Source of the DNA: Peptococcaceae bacterium
GTDB lineage: Bacteria; Bacillota; Peptococcia; DRI-13; PHAD01
Length of the DNA stretch: 64,000 bases
Reading direction: 5' to 3'
Assembly: GCA_024655825.1 (NCBI GenBank)
Contig: JANLFJ010000001.1
Location: 47,497-111,496 of the forward strand
Positions 8,475-17,123 of the stretch are shown here, one piece after another; position 1 is the first letter of the stretch; the number at the start of each line of letters is the position of its first letter. The notes under the pieces were generated by a model, which worked only from the letters and a program-made list of their open reading frames with translations, did no database searches and was not told the DNA's origin. Position numbers and translations under genes: made by a program.

Positions 8475-10268
8475 ATGGAGTTTTATCGTTCCCATGTGCT
8501 GGTTTGCACCGGCACTGGCTGCACCTCTTCTGACAGCCGGCTGGTTAAAAGCAGGCTGCAGAAGGAAATAGAGGACAAAGGGTTGGAAAAGGAAGTCAGG
8601 GTCGTGGAAACGGGCTGCTTTGGTTTCTGCAACCTGGGTCCAATTATGGTCATATATCCCGAAGGAACATTTTACTGTCAGGTAAAACCGGATGACGTCA
8701 AGGATATCGTGGAAGAGCATTTGATCAAGGGACGCCCCGTCCAGCGCCTGCTTTACCGCGAAGTGGACAAAGAGATAAAAACGACGGACTTTGAAAACAT
8801 CGATTTCTTCAAATCCCAGAAACGCATTGCCCTATCCAACTGCGGGTTGATAAATCCTGAAAAAATAGAAGAGTATATTGCCCGGGACGGGTATTTTGCC
8901 CTGGCCAAGGTTTTACATGAAATGTCACCGCGGGATGTAATCGAAACGATTAAAAAATCCGGCTTGAGAGGCCGTGGGGGCGGGGGCTTCCCCACAGGCA
9001 TGAAATGGGAATTCGCTTATAATTCCAAAGGAGATCAGAAGTACGTGGTTTGCAACGCGGACGAAGGTGATCCCGGAGCGTTTATGGATCGCAGCGTGCT
9101 GGAAGGAGATCCTCATTCCGTTCTTGAAGCCATGGCTATTGCCGGCTATGCCATTGGGGCAAACCAGGGGTACATCTACGTGCGCGCTGAATATCCAATC
9201 GCCGTGGAACGCCTCGGCATTGCCATCAAGCAGGCTCGAGAACTGGGATTGCTGGGTAAAAACATCTTTAGCAAAGGATTCGATTTTGATATTGATTTGC
9301 GCCTGGGGGCGGGAGCGTTTGTCTGCGGCGAAGAGACCGCCTTACTGGCTTCAATCGAAGGCAGAAGAGGAGAGCCAAGGCCAAGACCGCCTTTTCCGGC
9401 TGTGGAAGGCCTGTGGGGAAAACCTACCATTATCAACAATGTGGAAACATTTGCCAATATACCCCATATAATTCGCAATGGAGCGGAATGGTTCGCTTCG
9501 ATCGGCACTGAGAAAAGCAAAGGGACAAAGGTATTTGCGCTGGCCGGAAAAATAAACAACACAGGTCTTATTGAGGTGCCGATGGGAACCACCTTGAGGA
9601 CAATCATTTATGAAATCGGAGGCGGTATCCCTAATGGCAAGAAGTTTAAAGCAGCCCAAACAGGAGGACCCTCTGGCGGGTGCATTCCCGCTAAACACCT
9701 GGATATGGAAATTGACTATGACAATTTGCTGTCCATAGGTTCCATGATGGGCTCCGGCGGGATGATTATCATGGACGAGGATACCTGCATGGTTGATATT
9801 GCCAGGTTCTTCCTTGAATTTACCCAGGATGAATCCTGCGGTAAATGTCCGCCCTGCCGGATCGGGACAAAGCGGATGCTGGAGATATTAACGAGGATCA
9901 CTGAAGGGAAAGGGAAGCCGGAAGATATAGAAACACTGGAAACACTGGCTTTGACGGTTAAGAATGCTTCCTTGTGCGGGCTTGGGCAGACCGCTCCCAA
10001 CCCGGTACTGAGTACTCTCCGTTTCTTCAGGGATGAGTATGAGGCTCACATTTTCGATAAAAAATGTCCCGCTGGGGTTTGCCAGGCGCTGCTGACCTAT
10101 ACGATCCTGCAAGACAAGTGCCGCGGCTGCGGTCTGTGCGCGCGCAATTGTCCTGTGGAGGCCATTACTGGAAAAGTGAAGGAACCATATGTGATTGACG
10201 CTGAAAAATGCATCAAATGCGGCATCTGCCTGGAAAAATGCAAATTTGGGGCCGTTGTGAAGAAGTAA
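8475..10268 (+). CDS. hydB: NuoF-like flavin/NADH subunit of electron-bifurcating hydrogenase
   Basis: 597 aa. Domains in order: thioredoxin-like [2Fe-2S] domain (1-100; CTGTGC and GCFGFC), FMN- and NADH-binding Nuo51 domain (about 120-330; GRGGGGFPTG near 165), SLBB domain, NADH-dehydrogenase 4Fe-4S helix bundle (ESCGKCPPC near 452), and a C-terminal two-cluster ferredoxin (CRGCGLCARNCP near 548 and CIKCGICLEKC near 578). This order is that of HydB from Thermotoga-type HydABC, where FMN is the site of flavin-based electron bifurcation or confurcation between NADH and ferredoxin. AAGGAGGAG precedes the ATG. Confidence 0.94.
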   Translation: MEFYRSHVLVCTGTGCTSSDSRLVKSRLQKEIEDKGLEKEVRVVETGCFGFCNLGPIMVIYPEGTFYCQVKPDDVKDIVEEHLIKGRPVQRLLYREVDKEIKTTDFENIDFFKSQKRIALSNCGLINPEKIEEYIARDGYFALAKVLHEMSPRDVIETIKKSGLRGRGGGGFPTGMKWEFAYNSKGDQKYVVCNADEGDPGAFMDRSVLEGDPHSVLEAMAIAGYAIGANQGYIYVRAEYPIAVERLGIAIKQARELGLLGKNIFSKGFDFDIDLRLGAGAFVCGEETALLASIEGRRGEPRPRPPFPAVEGLWGKPTIINNVETFANIPHIIRNGAEWFASIGTEKSKGTKVFALAGKINNTGLIEVPMGTTLRTIIYEIGGGIPNGKKFKAAQTGGPSGGCIPAKHLDMEIDYDNLLSIGSMMGSGGMIIMDEDTCMVDIARFFLEFTQDESCGKCPPCRIGTKRMLEILTRITEGKGKPEDIETLETLALTVKNASLCGLGQTAPNPVLSTLRFFRDEYEAHIFDKKCPAGVCQALLTYTILQDKCRGCGLCARNCPVEAITGKVKEPYVIDAEKCIKCGICLEKCKFGAVVKK

Positions 10269-10302
10269 AGGCCAAAAATAAAGTCGAGGAGTGTGACTTT
10301 GC

Positions 10303-12084
10303 ATGGAAATGGTAACTTTGACGATCGACGGCCAGGAAGTGCGGGTGCCTGCCGGTTCCACGGTACTGGAAGCCGCACGAAAGGCCGGGATTGATATACC
10401 GACACTGTGCTATTTGAAGGAAATCAATAAGATCGGGGCCTGCCGGGTCTGCCTGGTGGAAATTGAAAAAACCAGGGGATTGCAGCCCTCTTGTGTATAC
10501 CCGGTAGCAGAGGGAATGAAAGTAAAAACCAATACGCCGGTTGTCCGGGAGGCTCGCAAAGCGGTGGTGGAACTGATACTTTCCAACCACCCGATGGAGT
10601 GCCTTACCTGCAGCCGAAACACAAACTGCGAACTCCAGGCCCTGGCCAAAAAACTGGGGATAAAAGACATTCGTTTTGAAGGGGAAAATACTGAGTTTCC
10701 GGTGGATTCTTCTGCGCCAGCCATTGAAAGGATCCCCGACAAGTGTATTCTCTGCCGGCGCTGTGTAAGCGTCTGCAACCAGGTGCAGGGAGTGGGTGTA
10801 CTCGGCGTAACGGAAAGAGGCTTTGAAAGCATTGTGGCGCCTCCGTTCCACCGGGAACTGAACGACGTTAACTGCGTGCTTTGCGGCCAGTGCGTCAACG
10901 TTTGTCCTGTAGGCGCATTAAGGGAGAAAGACCACACCAAGAGAGTGTGGGAGGCCATCAATGACCCCGAAAAAATCGTTGTTGTTCAGACGGCGCCTGC
11001 GGTTAGGGTCGCTCTGGGAGAGGAGTTTGGATTCCCAATTGGCACGTCCGTTACCGGTAAAATGGTGGCTGCTTTAAGAAGACTGGGTTTTGACAGGGTG
11101 TTTGACACTGACTTCACTGCCGACCTGACAATTCTCGAAGAGGGAAGCGAACTGCTGGAACGCCTGAAAAATGGAGGAAAACTGCCGCTTTTGACTTCCT
11201 GCAGCCCGGGCTGGGTAAAATACTGTGAACACCATTACCCGGAATTCCTAGATAATCTTTCTACGGCGAAATCACCTCAGCAAATGTTTGGGGCGCTTGC
11301 CAAGACCTACTTTGCTGAAAAAATCGGGGTGGATCCCGCCAGGATATATTCGGTTTCCATCATGCCCTGCACAGCCAAGAAATTTGAAAGACAGCGCCCG
11401 GAAATGAAGGACAGCGGTTTTTCGGATGTTGATGCGGTGCTGACCACCCGCGAACTGGCCAGCATGATAAAGGAAGCCGGTATTGATTTTAGTGGCCTGC
11501 CTGAGGAAAAATACGACGAGCCGATGGGCATTTCTACCGGCGCCGGCCTGATTTTTGGAGCAACAGGCGGTGTTATGGAAGCGGCGCTGAGGACGGTTTA
11601 TGAAATCGTTACCGGAAAAACATTGAAAAACCTTGACTTTATCGCCGTGAGAGGACTGGAAGGCATCAAAGAAGCTGCCGTAGACTTGCCGCCTCTGGGA
11701 ACAGTCAAGGTGGCTGTCGCTCATGGTTTGGGCAATGCCAAGAAGGTGCTGGAAAGAGTAAAAGCCAAAGAAGCGGAATATCACTTTATCGAGATCATGG
11801 CTTGTCCAGGCGGCTGCCTGGCGGGCGGCGGCCAACCGCTTGTCAGTGGACCTGAACGGATGAAAATGGCGGAAGATTTTCGCGCTCTAAGGGCAAAAGC
11901 CATCTATGAGGAAGACAAGGGGATGCCGCTCAGGAAATCACACGAGAATCCTGCAATCAAAGCGCTTTATGAAGAATACCTTGTGAAACCATTAGGTGAA
12001 AAATCACATCATCTGCTACACACTCACTATCATGCCAGGCCAAAATACGCGGCCCTGGCCGCCCTGGAAAGCTGCAAGAAATAA
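10303..12084 (+). CDS. hydA: [FeFe] hydrogenase catalytic subunit
   Basis: 593 aa. Domains: plant-type [2Fe-2S] ferredoxin (1-78), His-Cys cluster domain (HPMECLTC region), two [4Fe-4S] clusters (about 139-210), and the H-cluster domain with the three signatures TSCSPGW (near 298), MPCTAKK (near 354) and the CPGGC loop (near 499). The C-terminus has the small-subunit-like iron hydrogenase domain (SHENPAIKALYEEYL). It reduces protons to H2 or oxidises H2, with electrons shared between NADH and reduced ferredoxin through HydB. The maturases HydEFG are not in this window. The ATG has a GAGGAG site 14 bp upstream; ATG 10309 is an alternative start. Confidence 0.96.
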   Translation: MEMVTLTIDGQEVRVPAGSTVLEAARKAGIDIPTLCYLKEINKIGACRVCLVEIEKTRGLQPSCVYPVAEGMKVKTNTPVVREARKAVVELILSNHPMECLTCSRNTNCELQALAKKLGIKDIRFEGENTEFPVDSSAPAIERIPDKCILCRRCVSVCNQVQGVGVLGVTERGFESIVAPPFHRELNDVNCVLCGQCVNVCPVGALREKDHTKRVWEAINDPEKIVVVQTAPAVRVALGEEFGFPIGTSVTGKMVAALRRLGFDRVFDTDFTADLTILEEGSELLERLKNGGKLPLLTSCSPGWVKYCEHHYPEFLDNLSTAKSPQQMFGALAKTYFAEKIGVDPARIYSVSIMPCTAKKFERQRPEMKDSGFSDVDAVLTTRELASMIKEAGIDFSGLPEEKYDEPMGISTGAGLIFGATGGVMEAALRTVYEIVTGKTLKNLDFIAVRGLEGIKEAAVDLPPLGTVKVAVAHGLGNAKKVLERVKAKEAEYHFIEIMACPGGCLAGGGQPLVSGPERMKMAEDFRALRAKAIYEEDKGMPLRKSHENPAIKALYEEYLVKPLGEKSHHLLHTHYHARPKYAALAALESCKK

Positions 12085-12101
12085 ACGGTGCAAGGAACCA
12101 A

Positions 12102-12147
12102 CAACAGCGGATGCCGGGTAACACCGGAAGCCGCTGTTTTTCTATTT
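12102..12147 (+). terminator. Rho-independent terminator after hydA
   Basis: AACAGCGG (12103-12110) pairs with CCGCTGTT (12131-12138), with an inner CCGG/CCGG pair, followed by TTTCTATTT. Confidence 0.88.
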
Positions 12148-12164
12148 GTTTCCTTATAGTCCTC

Positions 12165-12193
12165 TGGAAACATTGAGAATAAGAAGGTATAAT
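12165..12193 (+). promoter_or_regulatory. Candidate promoter for DUF554 gene
   Basis: A perfect TATAAT (12188-12193) lies 17 bp after TGGAAA (12165-12170), a weak -35, between the hyd terminator and the next gene. Confidence 0.45.
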
Positions 12194-12229
12194 AATGGAC
12201 ATGAAGCGAAGGAGAGGAGCTAAAAGACG

Positions 12230-12916
12230 ATGCTGGGAACTGTAGTAAACGCCGGGGCAATAGCTTTTGGAGCGTTAGTGGGCATTATACTGCGTACGGG
12301 TATTCCGCAAAAATATAAAGACACCGTTATGCAGGCCTTGGGCATAGCTGTGGCCTTGATTGGGATAAAAATGGCCCTCCAGACCAGGAATGAATTGATT
12401 GTTATTATTAGTCTGGCTGCAGGCGCTGTGGTGGGAGAAGCGCTTGGTATTGAAAGGGCCTTGGAAAAACTCGGGGAAAGGCTTCAGAAAACGCTTAATT
12501 CAAGTGACGGCGATTTTGTGAAGGGATTCGTAACATGCAGTCTTGTTTACTGCGTGGGCGCTATGAGTATAATGGGAGCCCTGGAAAGCGGTTTAACCGG
12601 CCAGCACAAAATACTGTTTGCCAAATCATTATTGGATGGGATCAGTTCAATTATTTTCGCTTCAACGATGGGGGTCGGTGTTATCTTTTCCGGCCTTTCA
12701 GTGTTGTTTTACCAGGGAGGTTTGACCCTGCTGGCCGGGTCGGTAAAAGTCTTTATGACTGAAGCGGTGATTGCGGAAATGACTTCGACGGGAGGACTGT
12801 TAATCCTGGCTATATCCGCAAATATTCTGGGGTTAACAAAGTTTAAAACCGCCAATCTTTTACCTGCAATCCTCGTGGCTGCAGTTTTAACCTTATTGGT
12901 TGGCGGGGGGCAGTGA
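12230..12916 (+). CDS. DUF554 family membrane protein
   Basis: 228 aa, about seven predicted membrane helices. It starts with the family's MLGTVVNAGAI segment and has the conserved glycine-rich GALVGIILR and GAMSIMGALESGL motifs. DUF554 (YdfK/YqgA) members are integral membrane proteins of unknown function, common in anaerobic Firmicutes. The ATG is preceded by AAGGAGAGGAG. No informative neighbour beyond the separately terminated hydrogenase operon. Confidence 0.88.
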   Translation: MLGTVVNAGAIAFGALVGIILRTGIPQKYKDTVMQALGIAVALIGIKMALQTRNELIVIISLAAGAVVGEALGIERALEKLGERLQKTLNSSDGDFVKGFVTCSLVYCVGAMSIMGALESGLTGQHKILFAKSLLDGISSIIFASTMGVGVIFSGLSVLFYQGGLTLLAGSVKVFMTEAVIAEMTSTGGLLILAISANILGLTKFKTANLLPAILVAAVLTLLVGGGQ

Positions 12917-12950
12917 TACAGGCTGTTCATGCTCTTAAAGGAAAAGGAGA

Positions 12951-13502
12951 GTGGCTTTATTTATGCTGCAGGTAATAAACGATCTGATTTATGAAAACTA
13001 TGCCCTTATAGCGATTGTTTTAATTGTTTTGTTTGCTGCAGGTCTTGCTTTGTTTCTCGCGGTGATATTTCGCCTTAATAAGCTGGCCCGTCAGTACAGG
13101 GCGCTTATGCGCGGGATGGATGGAAAAAACATCGAACAGATTGTGCTGGAAAACGCAAACATATTGGAGAATTTACAAAAAAAATTGGCCGGCATAGAAA
13201 CGCAGCTAAAAGAGGTGGAAAGGCTTAACAGGCGAAGCATACATAATGTAAGCCTCTTGCGTTTTAACGCTTTTCACGATATGGGCGGGGACCTCAGCTT
13301 TGCCCTGGCTTTGTTGAATCATGATGGAGACGGGGTTGTTATCAGCAGCATATACGGGCGTGATGACGCGCGAACTTACGCTAAGCCTGTTAAGGGAGGC
13401 AAGTCGACCTACCATTTTTCACAGGAGGAGGAAAAGGTCATCGCTTTGGCCCTCTCCCAGGAAAATGACGAAAACAATTCGCCGATTTTGAGTAAAAAAT
13501 GA
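12951..13502 (+). CDS. DUF4446 family protein
   Basis: 183 aa. One N-terminal membrane helix (about residues 18-40), a coiled coil (about 60-100), then the conserved core with RFNAFHDMGGDLSFALALL and SSIYGRDD, the hallmark of DUF4446. Function is unknown; the gene is widely found near parB in Clostridia, which fits its place here. The start is uncertain: GTG 12951 or ATG 12963, both close to GGAG. Confidence 0.85.
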   Translation: MALFMLQVINDLIYENYALIAIVLIVLFAAGLALFLAVIFRLNKLARQYRALMRGMDGKNIEQIVLENANILENLQKKLAGIETQLKEVERLNRRSIHNVSLLRFNAFHDMGGDLSFALALLNHDGDGVVISSIYGRDDARTYAKPVKGGKSTYHFSQEEEKVIALALSQENDENNSPILSKK

Positions 13503-13598
13503 CTTAATGGGGAAGGATTTATAAAGATTATGTAGAATATTATCTCTGGTAGTTTCACTCTGCTTGGGACGACTTCTTTTCAAAAGGCAGGTTGTAGC

Positions 13599-14678
13599 AT
13601 GTCGGGGGAAGAGAAGGGAACAGCGAGAAAAAAAGAAAAGAAAAAGATCAGCCACCTGACGATGATGGTTATACCGCACAGTCACGGGGCCAGTGTTAAG
13701 AATTACTGCATACCGATGTGGCTGTTTAAGTCGTTTATGATTCTTAGCGTTTCCTGCATTCTGGTTGTGGGTTATTTTGTTGCAGGATTTTTTTATCTCA
13801 GGTATGTGACCGTAGAGAATAAAGAACTCAAGGAAATAAATATGGCGCAGGCCAAAGAAATCAATGAGCTGAAAGGCCTGGCCGGATCGATGCGCAGCAA
13901 ATTGGAATACCTGGTCCAGCTTGATCAGGAGGTCCGGGCGAAAGTGGGTCTTATCAAGCCTGCAAATAATGAACAGAATGACCGTAGTATCCTTAGTTCA
14001 CGGTCTGAAACAAGGTACCAGCTGATGACAATGGGGATTAGTGCTATTGCTTCAGCCGGTTCCCAGCCCCTTCTTGTACAGGCGGACATAGTCGCACCGC
14101 AGGAAAGCACAGGCCTTGTCGAAAGCGGTGAGGTTCTGGAACTGCCTGTGCCTGAAAACGAAATCGATACCCTCGAGGACCTCGGAGAACAGCTGGCCTT
14201 AATGGACCAGATGTTAACGCAGCAGGCTGAAGCGATGAATAGACTCAATTCCGACGTCGACAAGCGGTTAGCCTACTTGAATGCACTGCCCAATGCCTGG
14301 CCTATCCAGGGGCGCATTACTTCCGGGTTTGGCTGGCGCAGGAACCCCTTCTCACGGGGGCAGGAATTTCATGAAGGCATAGATATTGCTCAGTCATACG
14401 GTGCCCCCATCCGGGCATCCGGAGACGGAGTGGTTACCTTTGCGGGATATAAAAGCGGGTGGGGAAGGGTGGTAGTAATTTCCCACGGATTTGGCTATGT
14501 GAGCCAGTATTGCCATAATTCATCCTTACTTGTTAGTACGGGAGAAAGGGTTAAGCGCGGGCAAATCATAGCGCGCCTCGGCAATACAGGACGCAGTACG
14601 GGGCCGCATCTTCATTTTGGAGTGGCGAAGGAGGGAAAATGGATTAATCCTATGACAGTGATTGGGAAAAAGGAATAA
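13599..14678 (+). CDS. Membrane-anchored M23 family metallopeptidase
   Basis: 359 aa. A basic cytoplasmic N-terminus (about 1-40), one membrane helix (about 42-65), coiled-coil segments (about 70-115 and 195-225) and a C-terminal M23 (LytM) domain from about 245. Zinc ligands of an active enzyme are visible: HEGIDIA near 257 and GPHLHFGV near 337. It should cut peptidoglycan cross-bridges, or act on them as an elongation/division hydrolase. It lies 14 bp upstream of a bactofilin gene; M23-bactofilin pairs are known to act together in cell-shape control in several bacteria. Confidence 0.92.
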   Translation: MSGEEKGTARKKEKKKISHLTMMVIPHSHGASVKNYCIPMWLFKSFMILSVSCILVVGYFVAGFFYLRYVTVENKELKEINMAQAKEINELKGLAGSMRSKLEYLVQLDQEVRAKVGLIKPANNEQNDRSILSSRSETRYQLMTMGISAIASAGSQPLLVQADIVAPQESTGLVESGEVLELPVPENEIDTLEDLGEQLALMDQMLTQQAEAMNRLNSDVDKRLAYLNALPNAWPIQGRITSGFGWRRNPFSRGQEFHEGIDIAQSYGAPIRASGDGVVTFAGYKSGWGRVVVISHGFGYVSQYCHNSSLLVSTGERVKRGQIIARLGNTGRSTGPHLHFGVAKEGKWINPMTVIGKKE

Positions 14679-14692
14679 CAGGAGTGAAGTAG

Positions 14693-15088
14693 ATGTTTGG
14701 AAAAAAAGGAGCACCTGAACCGGCCAATTATCAGAAAATCGATACACTAATTGGAAAAGAGACAAATCTTCAGGGGACTCTTATTGCTAAAGGAACGATT
14801 CGAATAGATGGGGAGTTTAAGGGAGATATCCAGGTGCAAGGAGACCTGGTTATAGGGGAGACCGGTAAGGTCGAAACGAGTGTTGAAGCGCGCAATGTTC
14901 TTATTGCGGGACACCTTAAAGGTAACATCCAGGCTTCAGGGTTGGTGGATCTTGCCCCGTCTGCCAGGTTATACGGCGACATAAGGGTTAAAAATTTGAT
15001 TATTGAAGAAGGAGCTATTTTTAAAGGCAACTGCCTGATGGAAAGCAAGGATGAGACCACCGCGGGAATGCAAGAAGAGAGAGATTAA
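14693..15088 (+). CDS. Bactofilin family polymer-forming protein
   Basis: 131 aa. The central region is the bactofilin beta-helix (DUF583) with repeated short glycine-containing strands such as LIGKETNLQGTL, GEFKGDIQVQGDLVIG and LIAGHLKGNIQA. Tails of about 20 residues flank it. Bactofilins self-assemble without nucleotide into membrane-associated filaments that localise wall enzymes. The adjacent M23 peptidase is the likely partner. AGGAG precedes the ATG. Confidence 0.92.
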   Translation: MFGKKGAPEPANYQKIDTLIGKETNLQGTLIAKGTIRIDGEFKGDIQVQGDLVIGETGKVETSVEARNVLIAGHLKGNIQASGLVDLAPSARLYGDIRVKNLIIEEGAIFKGNCLMESKDETTAGMQEERD

Positions 15089-15090
15089 TA

Positions 15091-15112
15091 GAGCCGCACT
15101 GCGGCTTTTTTC
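15091..15112 (+). terminator. Rho-independent terminator after bactofilin
   Basis: AGCCGC (15092-15097) pairs with GCGGCT (15101-15106) and is followed by TTTTTTC. Confidence 0.82.
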
Positions 15113-15196
15113 ATTACGGAACGGGAGTAACAAAAAAGCCACCTTAGGTAAGCATTGTTAACGGCGTCTTTAGCTTGCTTTTCGAGGGGTGCATTT

Positions 15197-15796
15197 CTAA
15201 TTGAGATGACCGGTTTGGCGAAGAGCAAGAAAGATGCTGTTAGCAATCAAGCATGACATTTTCATTACGATACTAAGCCTGGTGTTTTGCAGCACCTGTA
15301 TTTCCATAAAGCCTCCGACATTGACAATACCATAAATGCTGATGTCCCCCACCTCCGGCAGCAGCTTGCTTACGCCTGCCCCCGGCTTGAGCGGCTTACC
15401 CTCCAGCAGGATGGTACCGACATTGGCCAGTTGGCCAAGGCAGGCATCTACCGCGATTACCGTAAGTCCATTTTCTTTATCTCTGATACGCAAGAGATAC
15501 GATTCGAGGTTCTGAGCGTGGACCGGATTATCTATGGTTCCAAGGATTTCGATGTTTTTACCATGAAGAAGCGATGACAAGCGCCATCCAGTCAGCGGTC
15601 CCAGGCTGTCGCCTGTTGATCGGTCAGTGCCTATGCATATAACAAGAGGACGGCGGTTTTTGCCCAAATTGTTTAAAAGCGCGGCAAGGTGTTCGGAAAG
15701 CTTTGTTACAGCAAAAACATCATCCATATGTACACGTATTTTATTGTCCTCGGTTTTTGCTGCCTTAGTAAAATAATCCAGCAACGAAGGGAACAT
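15197..15796 (-). CDS. yyaC: YyaC family spore protein (GPR-like fold)
   Basis: About 199 aa from ATG at 15796, which has GGAGG ten bases upstream; an in-frame start 29 codons earlier (15883) also exists. Motifs include CIGTDRSTGDSLGPL, GTIDNPVHAQNL and IAVDACLGQL, typical of YyaC, a sporulation protein related to the germination protease GPR. In Bacillus yyaC lies beside parB, so position supports the call. It runs opposite to most genes here. Confidence 0.87.
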   Translation of the reverse strand: MFPSLLDYFTKAAKTEDNKIRVHMDDVFAVTKLSEHLAALLNNLGKNRRPLVICIGTDRSTGDSLGPLTGWRLSSLLHGKNIEILGTIDNPVHAQNLESYLLRIRDKENGLTVIAVDACLGQLANVGTILLEGKPLKPGAGVSKLLPEVGDISIYGIVNVGGFMEIQVLQNTRLSIVMKMSCLIANSIFLALRQTGHLN

Positions 15797-15963
15797 TCCA
15801 TATATGCCTCCAAGTTTATTAGCCGTAGTATGCGTTAATAATAGGTGAACTATCCATGTAAAACTTGAAGGTGATATTCCCACAAAACAGCGGGTGAATT
15901 AATAAATTATAAGTTTAAGAATAAATATTACTATAATTCCTTTAACCCGCGGAGAATGATTTG

Positions 15964-16995
15964 ATGCCCGACTATAAAAGATTTCTAAGCTGGCAGGTAG
16001 CTTTTACTTATGTTGGGACGGTCATTGGCGCGGGTTTTGCCTCTGGGCAAGAAATACGTGTTTTTTTTGCCTCATTTGGTTTAAAAGGACTGCTGGGGAC
16101 TGTTGTTGCCGGAGTCCTTTTTGCTGTCCTGGGCGAGCGCATTTTACATGCTGCGGGGGAAAAAAGCATGGAAAATTATGAGCAATATACCATTTACCTC
16201 TTCGGAAATAGGTTGGGAAAAATCTTTAATGGAATTATCGACATTTTCCTGGTGTGCGGTTTATCGGTTATGCTGGTGGCCAGCAGCAGCCTTTGTGCAG
16301 AATTGTTGGCCTTGCCGGAATGGGTGGGGTTTGCTGGTACGGTTCTTTTTCTCTATGTCTCTTTGCTAATGGATGTGGAAGGAATACTTTGGCTGAATAC
16401 CCTGCTGGTTCCCGGTATCATTATTATGTCCACCGGAATAGCGGCCGCAAGTATTTTTTACCCTGGGCAGGCTTCAGCCCAGGAGAGCTTCAGGGGGGGA
16501 TTAGCAGGCGGCCACTGGCTTTTTGCCTCTATTCTTTATGTGTCGTATAATCTTGTATTAGGGGCGGTGATCCTTTCTTCCTTAGGGAGGAAGGTTGGAA
16601 AAGAAGGGAGCAAAGGAACTATCCTGGCGGGCATGATTTTAGGTTTGCTGGCGGCTGTTATTTGCTGCGCTTTTTTTGTTCAGGGAGAATACGTCTACAG
16701 GGCAGAAATACCTATGCTCACTCTTGCCGCCAGTATTCATCCAGCAGCCGGATGGAGCTACTCTCTCATCCTGTGGACTGCAATCTTCACTTCAGCCCTG
16801 AGCAACGGGTTTGGTCTCATGAAGAGGCTGGCCGGCAGGCTGTCCTGGCCCCGGCCCGTGCTGGCTTTGTTCATTTTTTTACCCACCTTTGCGTTCATTG
16901 GGTGGCCGTTGAGCAGGGTAGTAGCGTTTGTTTACCCTCTCTTGGGCTATTTTGGCCTGCTTTTTATTGCGGCCGTAATCATTAAAAAGAAATAA
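15964..16995 (+). CDS. YkvI-like membrane transporter family protein
   Basis: 343 aa from ATG 15964 (GGAGA eight bases upstream; a TTG at 15961 is adjacent). About ten predicted membrane helices. The first helix has the GTVIGAGFASGQEI motif typical of the YkvI group within the APC-type transporter superfamily, distantly related to spore germinant receptors of the GerAB type. Substrate is unknown. A TATAAT at 15932-15937 lies upstream but lacks a clear -35. It is divergent from yyaC, so expression during sporulation is possible but unproven. Confidence 0.8.
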   Translation: MPDYKRFLSWQVAFTYVGTVIGAGFASGQEIRVFFASFGLKGLLGTVVAGVLFAVLGERILHAAGEKSMENYEQYTIYLFGNRLGKIFNGIIDIFLVCGLSVMLVASSSLCAELLALPEWVGFAGTVLFLYVSLLMDVEGILWLNTLLVPGIIIMSTGIAAASIFYPGQASAQESFRGGLAGGHWLFASILYVSYNLVLGAVILSSLGRKVGKEGSKGTILAGMILGLLAAVICCAFFVQGEYVYRAEIPMLTLAASIHPAAGWSYSLILWTAIFTSALSNGFGLMKRLAGRLSWPRPVLALFIFLPTFAFIGWPLSRVVAFVYPLLGYFGLLFIAAVIIKKK

Positions 16996-17062
16996 ACGCG
17001 ACCAAGACCTTCCCCTTCCTGCAGCTGCGGTGGCTTACTCTCCCGTGACAGGCTTTACATGC

Positions 17063-17090
17063 TCAGGTTCGTCCTACCGGACGAACCTGA
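17063..17090. terminator. 12-bp perfect hairpin between convergent genes
   Basis: TCAGGTTCGTCC (17063-17074) and GGACGAACCTGA (17079-17090) form a perfect 12-bp stem with a 4-nt loop. It is in the convergent gap after the YkvI-like gene and the DUF6282 gene. There is an A-run on the + side but no T-run in either reading direction past the stem, so termination is plausible but not canonical. Confidence 0.5.
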
Positions 17091-17123
17091 AAAAATGTCT
17101 GGATTGTTTACGGATGCAGCACG

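Noticed and set aside
10213..10851. A 212-codon open frame on the - strand over hydB/hydA
   Set aside because: It lies opposite unmistakable ferredoxin domains and shows no protein-like motif.
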